A stretch of DNA of 5,551 nucleotides from Phycisphaerae bacterium (GCA_030432455.1 JAUIHC010000224.1:1-5551), one strand, 5' to 3'. Shown: positions 1-5,551, numbered from the stretch's first letter. Program-made: numbers and translations. Notes: a model not told the origin generated them from the sequence alone.

Positions 1-2
1 TC

Positions 3-149
3 GACCACCATCGGGAGTCGGTCCTGACCCCGCTCGGGCTCTCCGAGACGGAGCTGGCGGACCTGGAGGCCTTCCTTCGGACCCTCGACGGCGAGCTCCC
101 GGGGCTGGGTGATGACCGGGTCTCGGCAGGGGACGGTGACGACCGATAG
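3..149 (+). CDS. C-terminal fragment, probable di-heme cytochrome c peroxidase/MauG-like protein
   Basis: This is the 3' end of a gene that begins before the window; 48 codons are readable and end at TAG 147-149. The other two forward frames hit stops early, so this is the only open frame through the segment. Residues 8-30 (LTPLGLSETELADLEAFLRT and onward) match the terminal amphipathic helix typical of c-type cytochromes of the bacterial cytochrome c peroxidase/MauG group, with the pattern PLGLs..E..DL.AFL.tL. After it comes a short acidic Gly/Asp-rich tail. No heme motif (CxxCH) is visible because it would lie upstream. If the assignment holds, the whole protein would be a periplasmic di-heme redox enzyme. 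Another c-type cytochrome or an unrelated helical protein is possible. The call rests on one helix, so only the existence of the reading frame is well supported. Confidence 0.55.
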   Translation, partial: DHHRESVLTPLGLSETELADLEAFLRTLDGELPGLGDDRVSAGDGDDR

Positions 150-387
150 CGCCGTCAACCCTTGGCTGGTCGGCGTCGGAAAGCGGAATTTGTGGAACTT
201 CCGCCGTCCTCCGTCGTCAAGTTCGATGGCCGTCGGTCAATCCTGCGGCTAGGCTCGTTCTCTCACGCTGCTTGCTCTTGAAGACGGCGCCCGGCTCTCC
301 CCCGGATCTCCCCCCGGTGGACGACTCCAGAGGGGGCGTTTCCCGAGCTGCGGCCTGGATCGGCAAGCCGCCGAGGCCATTCCTCAG

Positions 388-430
388 GGCTGTCCATCAA
401 GGCCGTCCATCACGCCAGGCCATCCATCAA
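388..430 (+). repeat. Three short direct repeats in the leader of the 441 gene
   Basis: Three near-identical copies of GGCYRTCCATCAA lie at 388-400 (GGCTGTCCATCAA), 401-413 (GGCCGTCCATCAC) and 418-430 (GGCCATCCATCAA). The first two are directly adjacent and the third follows after 4 bp. The third copy runs straight into the ribosome binding site AAGGAAG. The position suggests an operator or a translational-control element, but slippage-generated repetition without function is equally possible. Confidence 0.5.
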
Positions 431-435
431 GGAAG
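429..435 (+). promoter_or_regulatory. Ribosome binding site for the 441 gene
   Basis: AAGGAAG lies 5 bp before ATG 441 (7 bp if AAGGA is taken as the core). It supports this ATG, which is also followed directly by a good signal peptide. Confidence 0.6.
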
Positions 436-440
436 ATCAG

Positions 441-2705
441 ATGCTTCGCACGTCCCTCCGCTCGCTTCGGCTGCTCCCCGCCGTCGCCGCCCTCGTGGCG
501 ACCGGCATGGCCAGCGGCCACGACAACGACCCGAAAAGTCGCCCGCTTCCGCCGGTCTACGGCGACATCATCTACGGCGATCGCGACGGCATCGCCGGGG
601 GATGGGGCGGTGCGTTTGAAGGATTCGTCTTCTGCGCCCAGATCCCGGTGAACCAGCTCGGCGGCTCGGGCACCGGTTCCGACTGCTGGGGTTACACCTC
701 GCCGAGCGGTCGCGAGTACGCCATCATCACGATGGAGACCGCAGTGGCGTGGGTCGAGGTCTCCGATCCGTTCAGCCCGCAGATCCTCTACACCTACCAG
801 CGGGGCGGCTCGAGCTCGCTCTGGGGCGATGTCAAGGTCGTCGGCAGCCGGGCCTACGTGGTCGGCGAGGGCGGCGGATCGATCAAGACCTTCGACATGT
901 CGAACATCGACAACGGGGTCGTGAGCTACATCGGCGAGTCGACCTCCAACGGCGGCACCGCCAGCCACAACATCGCCAGCGTCCCCCAGGCCGACCTTCT
1001 CGCCCGCTGCGGCGGTGGCAGCAACGGCCTGCGGTTCTACTCCACCGCCTCGAACCCGAACAATCCGTCGTTCATCGGGGCCTGGACCGACCGCTATGTC
1101 CACGACGCGTGCCTGGTGATCTACCCGAACAGCGCCCCCGACTCGACCTATCGGGGGCACATCATCGGCTTCCTGAACGACGGGCTCAACGGCGGCTCGA
1201 CCAACACCGGGCTCTCGATCGTGGACTTCGGCACCCCCAACGCCTTCAACCCGAACGGCACGCTGCTCAGCCGCGTGACCTGGCCGCAGGCGGGCTACAG
1301 CCACCAGTCGTGGCACAACGACGACTTCACCTGGGTCATCTCCAACGATGAGACCTCGCTGAACTCGACCTGGCAGATGGTGAACATCACCGATCTCGAC
1401 AACGCCACGCTGGGCACCAACCAGTCGATCCCCGGGTCGGCGAACAACCACAACAACTATGTGAAGGACGGTCGGCTCTACGCCGCGAACTACACGATGG
1501 GCCTTCGGGTCCTCGACTGTTCCAACGGGCAGAACATGAGCGAGATCGCGTACTTCGACACCTATCCGGAGTCGGACTCCTCGGGCTACAACGGCATCTG
1601 GAGCGTCTATCCGTACTTCGAGAGCGGCACGATCATCTGCAGCGACTTCCAGCGCGGCCTCTTCGTGCTGAAGCTCGACCTCTCGCCGATCGGCTTCTCG
1701 TATCCCGACGGGCTTCCGGATGTGGTCCCGAGCACGGGCACCGAGATCTTTGTCGATGTGAACCTCGAGCCCGGATTCTCGGTCGCCTCGATGACCATGA
1801 ACTACGACTTCGCCTCCGGCGACGCCGGCTCGGTCGCAGGTACCACGGTCAAGGGCGTCGCCGATCGCTTCGTCTTCACGCTCCCGGCGTCGGGCAGCTG
1901 CCCCGACGAGGTCGAGTTCGGCTTCGAGGCGGTGCTGAGCGACGGCGAGACCTACGCCGACCCCAACGGCACCTCCGGGGCGATCGTGGCGGACGGCGAG
2001 ATCGTCGTCGGCGAGTGGAACGGCAACTCCTCGACCGGCTGGACCCTCGGGGTCTCCGGCGACACCGCCACCGACGGACAGTGGGATCGCGGTGTGGTGC
2101 AGGGCAACGGCCGTGGTGACCCGGGCGTGGACGGCTCGGGCAGCGGTTCGGGTCAGTGCTTCCTGACCGATCGCGACACCAGCACCACCAACAGTGATGT
2201 CGACGGCGGCTTCACGACCCTGCTTTCCCCGGTCTTCGACGCGGCGGCCATCGACGGTGCGGTGATCTCCTACCAGCGGTGGTACGACGACCTGGCGGGC
2301 TCGGCGCCCGCCGAGGATCGGATGGACATCTCCATCTCGAACGACGGCGGCTCGACCTGGCAGGCGCTCGAGACCGTCACCGAGAGCGTCGGTGCGTGGG
2401 TCCAGGTCGAATTCCCGGTCGCGTCGGTGATCGCGCCCACCTCGCAGATGCGGCTCCGCTTCGTGGTCGGTGACTACTTCAGCGGTTCGGTGGTCGAGGC
2501 GGGCATCGACAACCTTCGGGTGTTCGGGCTCGAGTGCGACGACACCATCGTCGGCGATCTCAACGGCGACGGCGCCGTGAACGGGGCCGACCTCGGTCTC
2601 CTCGTCGCGGTCTGGGGCACCAGCGACGCGTCCGGCGATCTCAACGGCGACGGCGTCGTCAACGGCGGCGACCTCGGTCTCCTCGTGGCCGCCTGGACCG
2701 GCTGA
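441..2705 (+). CDS. Secreted choice-of-anchor B family protein with MAM-like domain and C-terminal dockerin-like doublet
   Basis: The 754-residue product looks secreted. Residues 1-26 form a Sec signal peptide (Arg-rich start, hydrophobic LLPAVAALVA, probable cleavage near ASG/HD). Residues about 36-413 match the choice-of-anchor B family, which is built of LVIVD-type beta-propeller repeats. Landmarks are CWGYTSPSGREYA (82-94), WVEVSDP (104-110), SLWGDVKV (126-133), HDACLVIY (221-228), SHQSW (287-291), NHNNYVKDGRLYAANYTMGL (336-355) and FDTYPESDSSGYNGIWSVYP (372-391). Residues about 414-525 are a beta-rich linker domain opening with FSYPDGLP. Residues about 526-696 resemble MAM-like jelly-roll domains of bacterial secreted proteins (GWTLG, QCFLTD, DVDGGFTTLLSPVFD, ISNDGGSTW, IDNLRVFG). 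Residues 706-754 carry two dockerin-like Ca-binding repeats. Nine cysteines fit an extracytoplasmic location. The molecular function of choice-of-anchor B proteins is not established; no catalytic motif is evident, and binding or adhesion is my inference. A strong hairpin follows, so it is probably transcribed alone or as the last gene of a unit. Confidence 0.88.
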   Translation: MLRTSLRSLRLLPAVAALVATGMASGHDNDPKSRPLPPVYGDIIYGDRDGIAGGWGGAFEGFVFCAQIPVNQLGGSGTGSDCWGYTSPSGREYAIITMETAVAWVEVSDPFSPQILYTYQRGGSSSLWGDVKVVGSRAYVVGEGGGSIKTFDMSNIDNGVVSYIGESTSNGGTASHNIASVPQADLLARCGGGSNGLRFYSTASNPNNPSFIGAWTDRYVHDACLVIYPNSAPDSTYRGHIIGFLNDGLNGGSTNTGLSIVDFGTPNAFNPNGTLLSRVTWPQAGYSHQSWHNDDFTWVISNDETSLNSTWQMVNITDLDNATLGTNQSIPGSANNHNNYVKDGRLYAANYTMGLRVLDCSNGQNMSEIAYFDTYPESDSSGYNGIWSVYPYFESGTIICSDFQRGLFVLKLDLSPIGFSYPDGLPDVVPSTGTEIFVDVNLEPGFSVASMTMNYDFASGDAGSVAGTTVKGVADRFVFTLPASGSCPDEVEFGFEAVLSDGETYADPNGTSGAIVADGEIVVGEWNGNSSTGWTLGVSGDTATDGQWDRGVVQGNGRGDPGVDGSGSGSGQCFLTDRDTSTTNSDVDGGFTTLLSPVFDAAAIDGAVISYQRWYDDLAGSAPAEDRMDISISNDGGSTWQALETVTESVGAWVQVEFPVASVIAPTSQMRLRFVVGDYFSGSVVEAGIDNLRVFGLECDDTIVGDLNGDGAVNGADLGLLVAVWGTSDASGDLNGDGVVNGGDLGLLVAAWTG
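2556..2702 (+). repeat. Tandem dockerin-like EF-hand repeats
   Basis: Two 66-bp units at 2556-2621 and 2637-2702, separated by 15 bp, encode DLNGDG-V-NG-DLGLLVA-W repeats (residues 706-727 and 733-754). By hand alignment 55 of 66 bases match (about 83%), which indicates an internal duplication. Each unit has the D-x-N-x-D-G-x-V-N-x-x-D loop of type I dockerin calcium-binding motifs. Such C-terminal doublets are common on secreted planctomycete proteins that have no known cohesin partner. An attachment or sorting role is inferred. Confidence 0.85.
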
Positions 2706-2734
2706 TCGGTTCGCCGACATCCGTTCGAAACATC

Positions 2735-2769
2735 CGCGACCCCGCGTCCTTCCCGGACGCGGGGTCGCG
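2735..2769 (+). terminator. Perfect 15-bp hairpin after the choice-of-anchor B gene
   Basis: CGCGACCCCGCGTCC (2735-2749) is the exact reverse complement of 2755-2769, with a 5-base TTCCC loop. It starts 30 bp after the stop codon. There is no run of T after it, only TCGTTCGTC. It is therefore not a textbook intrinsic terminator, but its position and stability make transcription termination or 3'-end protection the likely role. Confidence 0.7.
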
Positions 2770-2902
2770 TCGTTCGTCAACCGGCGTCGTGATGTTCCTG
2801 CCCGGGGAACGGTTCCGGGGGTGGACGAACCTGCGTCGTTCCGCCATGATGTCGGTTCGCGATCATGGGACGGTCGTCCGAACGGTCTCGATGACGCGAT
2901 TC

Positions 2903-2966
2903 CCCGAACCCCCGGCCATCATGGTCGGTAGACCTGACCCGAACCCCGGACGACCGATCATGGTCG
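2903..2966. repeat. Imperfect two-copy direct repeat upstream of the lipoprotein gene
   Basis: Two blocks share the same two words in the same order. Copy 1 (2903-2927) has CCCGAACCCC at 2903-2912 and ATCATGGTCG at 2918-2927. Copy 2 (2938-2966) has CCCGAACCCC at 2938-2947 and ATCATGGTCG at 2957-2966. A partial third occurrence of CGATCATGG lies at 2860-2868. The second copy ends 18 bp before the start codon at 2985, so it overlaps the probable leader. It could be a repressor or activator site; no regulator is identified. Confidence 0.4.
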
Positions 2967-2973
2967 CGAGGGT

Positions 2974-2977
2974 GGAG
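2974..2977 (+). promoter_or_regulatory. Ribosome binding site deciding the start at 2985
   Basis: GGAG, within GAGGGTGGAG (2968-2977), sits 7 bp before ATG 2985. The alternative in-frame ATG at 3024, which would give a more compact lipoprotein signal, has no such site. This favours 2985. Confidence 0.55.
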
Positions 2978-2984
2978 TGCACGG

Positions 2985-3929
2985 ATGACCCTCTTGCGAC
3001 GATCCGCCGAGACGACCATCGCCATGCTGCCGCCGACTCTTCGGCTTCTCCCGATCGCAGGCATCGCACTCACGCTGGGGGCATGCAGCACGCCGTACTT
3101 CGGTGGCGAGAAGCCTCGGGATCGCGTGGCGTCGGGAGCCGGTGACGAGCCGGCGACCATGACGACCGCGGCGACCACGGACACCTCGGACACCTCGGAC
3201 ACGGGCACCTCGGACACGCCGCCGACGACCATCGACACCACCGCCGCCGATCTCGATCCGATCACGCTTCCGATCGCCGGCACCAGCGTCACCCTCGAGA
3301 TGCGGCCGATCGCGGCGCCCACCGGCGCGTTCTACGCCGCCACCACCGAGGCGACCTGGGATCTCTACGACGCCTTCATCTTCAACCTCGACACCGACGC
3401 GGGCGAGAGCACGACGGAATCGGACGCCGTGACGCGTCCGAGCAAGCCGTATGTCCTCGCCGACCGTGGCTACGGTCACGCCGACTTCGCGGCCCTGAGC
3501 ATCAGCCCCGCGGCCGCCGAGCAGTTCGTCGAGTGGCTCTCGATCAAGACCGGCCGCACCTTCCGGATCCCGACCGTCGCCGAGCTCGAGTTCCTGCTCA
3601 CCTCGAGCGGGGTCGATGCCGACGGTCTCCTCGAGCACGGCTGGTTCGAGGAGAACGCCGACTATTCCACCCACGAGGTCGCCACCAGGACCGTGGACGC
3701 CAACGGGCTCTACGACGTCTGGGGCAATGTGAGCGAGTACGCGAAGACGCCCGAGGGCACCTACATCGTCCTCGGTGGCTCGTTCATCGATCCCGTGGCG
3801 GACGTGAGCCTCGACTGGCGACGCGAGTTCACGCCCGACTGGAACGCCGACGACCCGCAGGTCCCCAAGAGCAGGTGGTGGCTCGCGTCCAACGACTGGG
3901 TCGGTCTCCGGCTCGTGTGCGATCCCTGA
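2985..3929 (+). CDS. Lipoprotein with FGE/SUMF1-like (formylglycine-generating enzyme fold) domain
   Basis: The 314-residue product has a lipoprotein signal: hydrophobic LLPIAGIALTLGA ends in the lipobox LGAC with Cys34 as the lipidated residue. Residues about 35-90 are a disordered Thr/Ser/Asp-rich tether. Residues about 95-314 match the FGE-sulfatase/SUMF1 family (C-type-lectin-like fold). Landmarks are YAATTEATWDLYDAF (117-131, usual form 'evTn.qY..F'), ISPAAAEQFVEWLSIKTG (173-190), FRIPTVAELEFL (193-204, usual 'yRLPTEAEWEyA'), NGLYDVWGNVSEY (240-252, usual 'GLyDM.GNVwEW'), LGGSF (263-267) and VGLRLVCDP (306-314, usual 'GFR'). The only cysteines are Cys34 and Cys312. The copper-binding catalytic pair of true FGEs is absent, so sulfatase activation is unlikely. 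A binding or structural role at the cell envelope is more plausible. It lies 60 bp ahead of the oxidoreductase gene with no hairpin between them, suggesting co-transcription. The start could instead be Met14 (3024); both give the same mature protein. Confidence 0.82.
   Translation: MTLLRRSAETTIAMLPPTLRLLPIAGIALTLGACSTPYFGGEKPRDRVASGAGDEPATMTTAATTDTSDTSDTGTSDTPPTTIDTTAADLDPITLPIAGTSVTLEMRPIAAPTGAFYAATTEATWDLYDAFIFNLDTDAGESTTESDAVTRPSKPYVLADRGYGHADFAALSISPAAAEQFVEWLSIKTGRTFRIPTVAELEFLLTSSGVDADGLLEHGWFEENADYSTHEVATRTVDANGLYDVWGNVSEYAKTPEGTYIVLGGSFIDPVADVSLDWRREFTPDWNADDPQVPKSRWWLASNDWVGLRLVCDP
3180..3215 (+). repeat. 9-bp tandem repeat encoding the Asp-Thr-Ser linker
   Basis: GACACCTCG occurs twice in tandem at 3180-3188 and 3189-3197. 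A diverged GACACGGGC (3198-3206) and a further phase-shifted ACCTCGGAC (3207-3215) follow. It encodes the DTSDTSDTGTSD stretch (residues 66-77) of the flexible lipoprotein tether, a sequence type prone to length change by slippage. Confidence 0.7.
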
Positions 3930-3980
3930 TTCGACATTCCCGACGTCCCCCGAAGGTCCGGCCCGTCCGCCGCACCGATT

Positions 3981-3984
3981 GGAG
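3981..3984 (+). promoter_or_regulatory. Ribosome binding site for the oxidoreductase gene
   Basis: GGAG lies 5 bp before ATG 3990. This ATG is followed within 15 residues by the twin-arginine motif, as expected for the true N-terminus. Confidence 0.6.
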
Positions 3985-3989
3985 CATCC

Positions 3990-5297
3990 ATGAGCAGTAC
4001 TGAACCGACCAAGGGCATCGCCCGACGTGACTTCGTGAAGGGCACCGCCGCCGTCGGCGCCGGATCCGTGGCCGGCCTCGCCATGCCGGTCTGGGGCGCC
4101 ACCACCGCCAACGACCGGATCAAGGTCGGTCTGGTTGGCTGCGGCGGTCGCGGCACCGGCGCCGCGAATCAGGCGATCAACGCCGACCCGGGAGTCATGC
4201 TCTGGGCGATGGGCGACGTCTACGCCGACCGTCTGCAGAACAGCCTCGGGGGGCTCAAGCAGGCCCACGGCAACCGCGTGATGGTCGATCAGGAGCGGCA
4301 GTTCAGCGGCTTCGATGCGATCGACAAGGTCCTCGACAGCGGCGTGGACGTCGTGATCCTCGCGACCCCCCCGGGCTTCCGCCCCGACCATCTCGCCAAG
4401 GCCGTCGCCGCGAAGAAGCATGTCTTCTGCGAGAAGCCGATGGCGACCGACATGCCCGGCCTCCGCAAGGTCATGGAGACCGCCCAGCAGGCGAAGAACC
4501 AGGGCACGCAGCTCATGTCCGGCTTCTGCTGGCGGTACTCGATGCCCGAGCGGGCGATGTACGGCGAGATCAACGACGGCGCCCTCGGCGAGATCGAGTC
4601 GGTGCACTCGACCTACCACACCGGCCCGCTCGGCACCCGCGCCCGCACGCCGGACATGACCGACATGGACTTCCAGTTGCGCAACTGGCAGCACTTCAAC
4701 TGGCTCAGCGGCGACATCATCGTCGAGCAGGCCGTCCACAGCGTGGACAAGATGAACTGGGCCATGGGCAACCGTCCGCCCGCGAAGTGCACCGCGATGG
4801 CGGGCCGGGGTCTGCGCAACGGCGCCGAACGAGGCGACATCTTCGACCACTTCGCGGTCATCTACGAGTGGGACAACGGGGCTCGCGGCTTCCTCACCTG
4901 TCGTCAGCAGGCCAACTGCTCCAACGACAACAGCGACTGGGTGGCGGGCACCAAGGGCGTCGGCTTCATCGAGGGCTGGGCGCCCCGCAAGTCGCGGCTG
5001 GTCTTCGCCGACGGCTCGCCCGAGTTCCGGTACAAGGGCGGCACGCCCAACATGTATCAGACCGAGCACAACGAGCTCTTCAAGGCGATCCGCGAGGGCG
5101 ACCTCGTCAACGACGGCGACTGGATGACCGTCTCCTGCGCCATGGGCATCATGGGACGCGAGGCCGGCTACAGCGGCCGCACGATCACCTGGGAGGAGAT
5201 CATGAACTCCGAGCGGGAGATCGTGCCCTCCAAGCTCGAGTTCGGCGACCGACCGCCGATCGAGATTCCCGCCCCCGGCGTCTACCAGTTCAGCTGA
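3990..5297 (+). CDS. Tat-exported Gfo/Idh/MocA family NAD(P)-dependent oxidoreductase
   Basis: The 435-residue product begins with a twin-arginine signal: RRDFVK (12-17), then the hydrophobic stretch AAVGAGSVAGLAM and a probable cleavage site near VWGA (34-37). The Rossmann fold follows, with dinucleotide-binding motif KVGLVGCGGRGTGA (45-58) and an acidic residue at the second strand end (GDVYADR, 75-81). The hallmark EKP motif is at 148-150, with Lys149 the expected catalytic residue. The C-terminal alpha/beta domain contains GDIIVEQAVHSVDKMNW (241-257), whose His250 and Asp253 match the family's substrate-site pattern. The end (TITWEEIMNSE, then a tail closing in GVYQFS) is typical of the planctomycete subgroup. 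Family members oxidise or reduce hydroxyls of sugars, cyclitols or glycosides; the substrate here is unknown. Tat export fits a protein that folds with its cofactor before crossing the membrane, as in Zymomonas glucose-fructose oxidoreductase. It is probably co-transcribed with the lipoprotein gene upstream. Confidence 0.92.
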   Translation: MSSTEPTKGIARRDFVKGTAAVGAGSVAGLAMPVWGATTANDRIKVGLVGCGGRGTGAANQAINADPGVMLWAMGDVYADRLQNSLGGLKQAHGNRVMVDQERQFSGFDAIDKVLDSGVDVVILATPPGFRPDHLAKAVAAKKHVFCEKPMATDMPGLRKVMETAQQAKNQGTQLMSGFCWRYSMPERAMYGEINDGALGEIESVHSTYHTGPLGTRARTPDMTDMDFQLRNWQHFNWLSGDIIVEQAVHSVDKMNWAMGNRPPAKCTAMAGRGLRNGAERGDIFDHFAVIYEWDNGARGFLTCRQQANCSNDNSDWVAGTKGVGFIEGWAPRKSRLVFADGSPEFRYKGGTPNMYQTEHNELFKAIREGDLVNDGDWMTVSCAMGIMGREAGYSGRTITWEEIMNSEREIVPSKLEFGDRPPIEIPAPGVYQFS

Positions 5298-5305
5298 TCG
5301 ACACT

Positions 5306-5333
5306 GCCGCCCCGGTCCTGCGACCGGGGCGGC
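5306..5333 (+). terminator. Perfect 12-bp hairpin after the oxidoreductase gene
   Basis: GCCGCCCCGGTC (5306-5317) pairs exactly with 5322-5333 around a CTGC loop, 8 bp after the stop codon. The following bases are GTTCGTG, not a T-run. A smaller hairpin (GTCGCC 5340-5345 with GGCGAC 5355-5360) comes right behind it. Termination, or attenuation before the next gene, is likely. Confidence 0.7.
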
Positions 5334-5377
5334 GTTCGTGTCGCCGCCGACCTTGGCGACGGGCCGAGCGCACCCAT

Positions 5378-5381
5378 GGAG
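5378..5381 (+). promoter_or_regulatory. Ribosome binding site for the 5390 gene
   Basis: GGAG lies 8 bp before ATG 5390. It overlaps an out-of-frame ATG at 5376, which is therefore unlikely to be the start. Confidence 0.6.
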
Positions 5382-5389
5382 ATCTCAAG

Positions 5390-5551
5390 ATGCGGATCGC
5401 GTTTCTCTCCGGCCTGGCCATCGTGGCCGCGCTGCTCTCGCCGGTCGCCGCGGCCCACGCCGAGGTGAAGAAGGCCGTCAAGATCGAGATGGTCGGCGAG
5501 GGGAAGACCCTCGAGGACAAGTTCCGGTTGCTGAAGGAGCTGGGCTTCGAC
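5390..5551 (+). CDS. N-terminus of an exported sugar phosphate isomerase/epimerase-like (TIM barrel) protein, truncated by the window end
   Basis: Fifty-four codons are present and the frame is still open at the window end. Residues 1-24 form a clear Sec signal peptide: MR start, hydrophobic IAFLSGLAIVAALL, and AHA before the probable cleavage at Ala24/Glu25. The mature part starts VKIEMVGEGKTLEDKFRLLK and continues ELGFD. This matches the first strand and helix of the xylose-isomerase-like TIM-barrel family, in which 'LeeKF.llkelGFdGvE' is the usual opening and binds sugar or sugar-phosphate substrates. Such proteins are frequent neighbours of Gfo/Idh/MocA oxidoreductases in planctomycetes, which strengthens the call. 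The metal-binding and catalytic residues lie beyond the window. Whether it shares a transcript with the preceding gene is unclear, because a strong hairpin separates them by 56 bp. Confidence 0.68.
   Translation, partial: MRIAFLSGLAIVAALLSPVAAAHAEVKKAVKIEMVGEGKTLEDKFRLLKELGFD

Larger units (their letters stand above)
150..440. other. Intergenic region without a recognisable gene
   Basis: This 291-bp gap separates the cytochrome-like fragment from the large secreted protein. Neither strand has a frame with a plausible protein: the forward frame opening near 272 runs into the next gene out of frame and encodes Arg/Pro-rich shadow sequence. A weak 6-bp inverted repeat (GCGGAA/TTCCGC, 183-188 and 199-204, 10-base loop) could be a poor terminator for the upstream gene. 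No convincing -35/-10 pair was found, though this phylum's promoters are poorly defined. The last 50 bp contain the repeated GGCYRTCCATCA motif listed separately. Confidence 0.6.

Noticed and set aside
183..204. Weak inverted repeat GCGGAA/TTCCGC as terminator of the first gene
   Set aside because: Only 6 bp of stem with a 10-base loop and no T-run; chance occurrence is likely in this composition.
272..619. A 115-codon forward frame overlapping the start of the 441 gene
   Set aside because: It is Arg/Pro-rich, out of frame with the real gene, has no ribosome binding site and starts from a non-ATG codon.
384..2780. A 798-codon open frame on the minus strand opposite the choice-of-anchor B gene
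   Set aside because: It mirrors the coding gene in a GC-rich sequence where reverse-strand stops are rare. Its product is a Val/Ala/Arg/Asp-rich low-complexity string with no recognisable domain, while the + strand has clear family motifs.
2801..2818. CCCGG...CCGGG inverted repeat in the 2706-2984 gap
   Set aside because: Only 5 bp of stem and a 9-base loop; unremarkable in a sequence this rich in G and C.
2958..5069. A 703-codon open frame on the minus strand spanning the lipoprotein and oxidoreductase genes
   Set aside because: It crosses two well-supported + strand genes and the gap between them, and its translation has the same shadow composition (Val, Gly, Arg, Asp, His) without motifs.
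5376..5378. ATG at 5376 as the start of the last gene
   Set aside because: It is out of frame with the signal-peptide-bearing protein and overlaps the ribosome binding site that serves ATG 5390.
1..5551. tRNA, rRNA, CRISPR array, insertion sequence or phage genes
   Set aside because: Nothing resembling conserved RNA gene segments, regularly spaced repeats, transposase motifs or terminal inverted repeats was seen on either strand.

Overview
The window is GC-rich (visibly about two-thirds G+C, strong C/G third-position bias) and all recognisable genes lie on the + strand. The protein set points to a Planctomycetota bacterium, most likely class Phycisphaerae. The markers are a secreted choice-of-anchor B protein ending in a dockerin-like EF-hand doublet, a Tat-exported Gfo/Idh/MocA oxidoreductase, and an exported sugar isomerase/epimerase-type TIM-barrel protein. 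This assignment is inferred from protein character, not from a phylogenetic marker.

Layout. (1) 3-149: the last 48 codons of a gene whose end resembles the C-terminal helix of di-heme cytochrome c peroxidase/MauG-type proteins. (2) 150-440: a 291-bp gap with no gene; its last 50 bp hold three copies of a 13-bp motif next to the ribosome binding site of the next gene. (3) 441-2705: a 754-residue secreted multidomain protein made of a signal peptide, a choice-of-anchor B/LVIVD-type beta-propeller region, a beta-rich linker domain, a MAM-like jelly-roll region and a dockerin-like doublet. (4) 2706-2984: a perfect 15-bp hairpin, probably the terminator, followed by an imperfect two-copy direct repeat just ahead of the next gene. 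(5) 2985-3929: a lipoprotein with a formylglycine-generating-enzyme (FGE/SUMF1) fold that lacks the catalytic cysteine pair. (6) 3990-5297: a Tat-exported NAD(P)-dependent Gfo/Idh/MocA oxidoreductase. (7) 5306-5333: a second perfect hairpin. (8) 5390 to the window end: the start of a Sec-exported protein that looks like a sugar phosphate isomerase/epimerase.

How they may work together. The FGE-like lipoprotein and the oxidoreductase are 60 bp apart with no hairpin between them, and strong hairpins bracket the pair, so they probably form one transcription unit. The oxidoreductase and the TIM-barrel protein downstream are a pairing often seen in planctomycetes around carbohydrate or cyclitol oxidation and isomerisation. 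Here every gene with a visible N-terminus carries an export signal, which suggests an extracytoplasmic function. The substrate cannot be told from sequence. No RNA genes, CRISPR arrays, insertion sequences or phage genes were seen. I found no clearly new system; the most unusual points are the all-exported gene set and the FGE-fold lipoprotein without catalytic cysteines.
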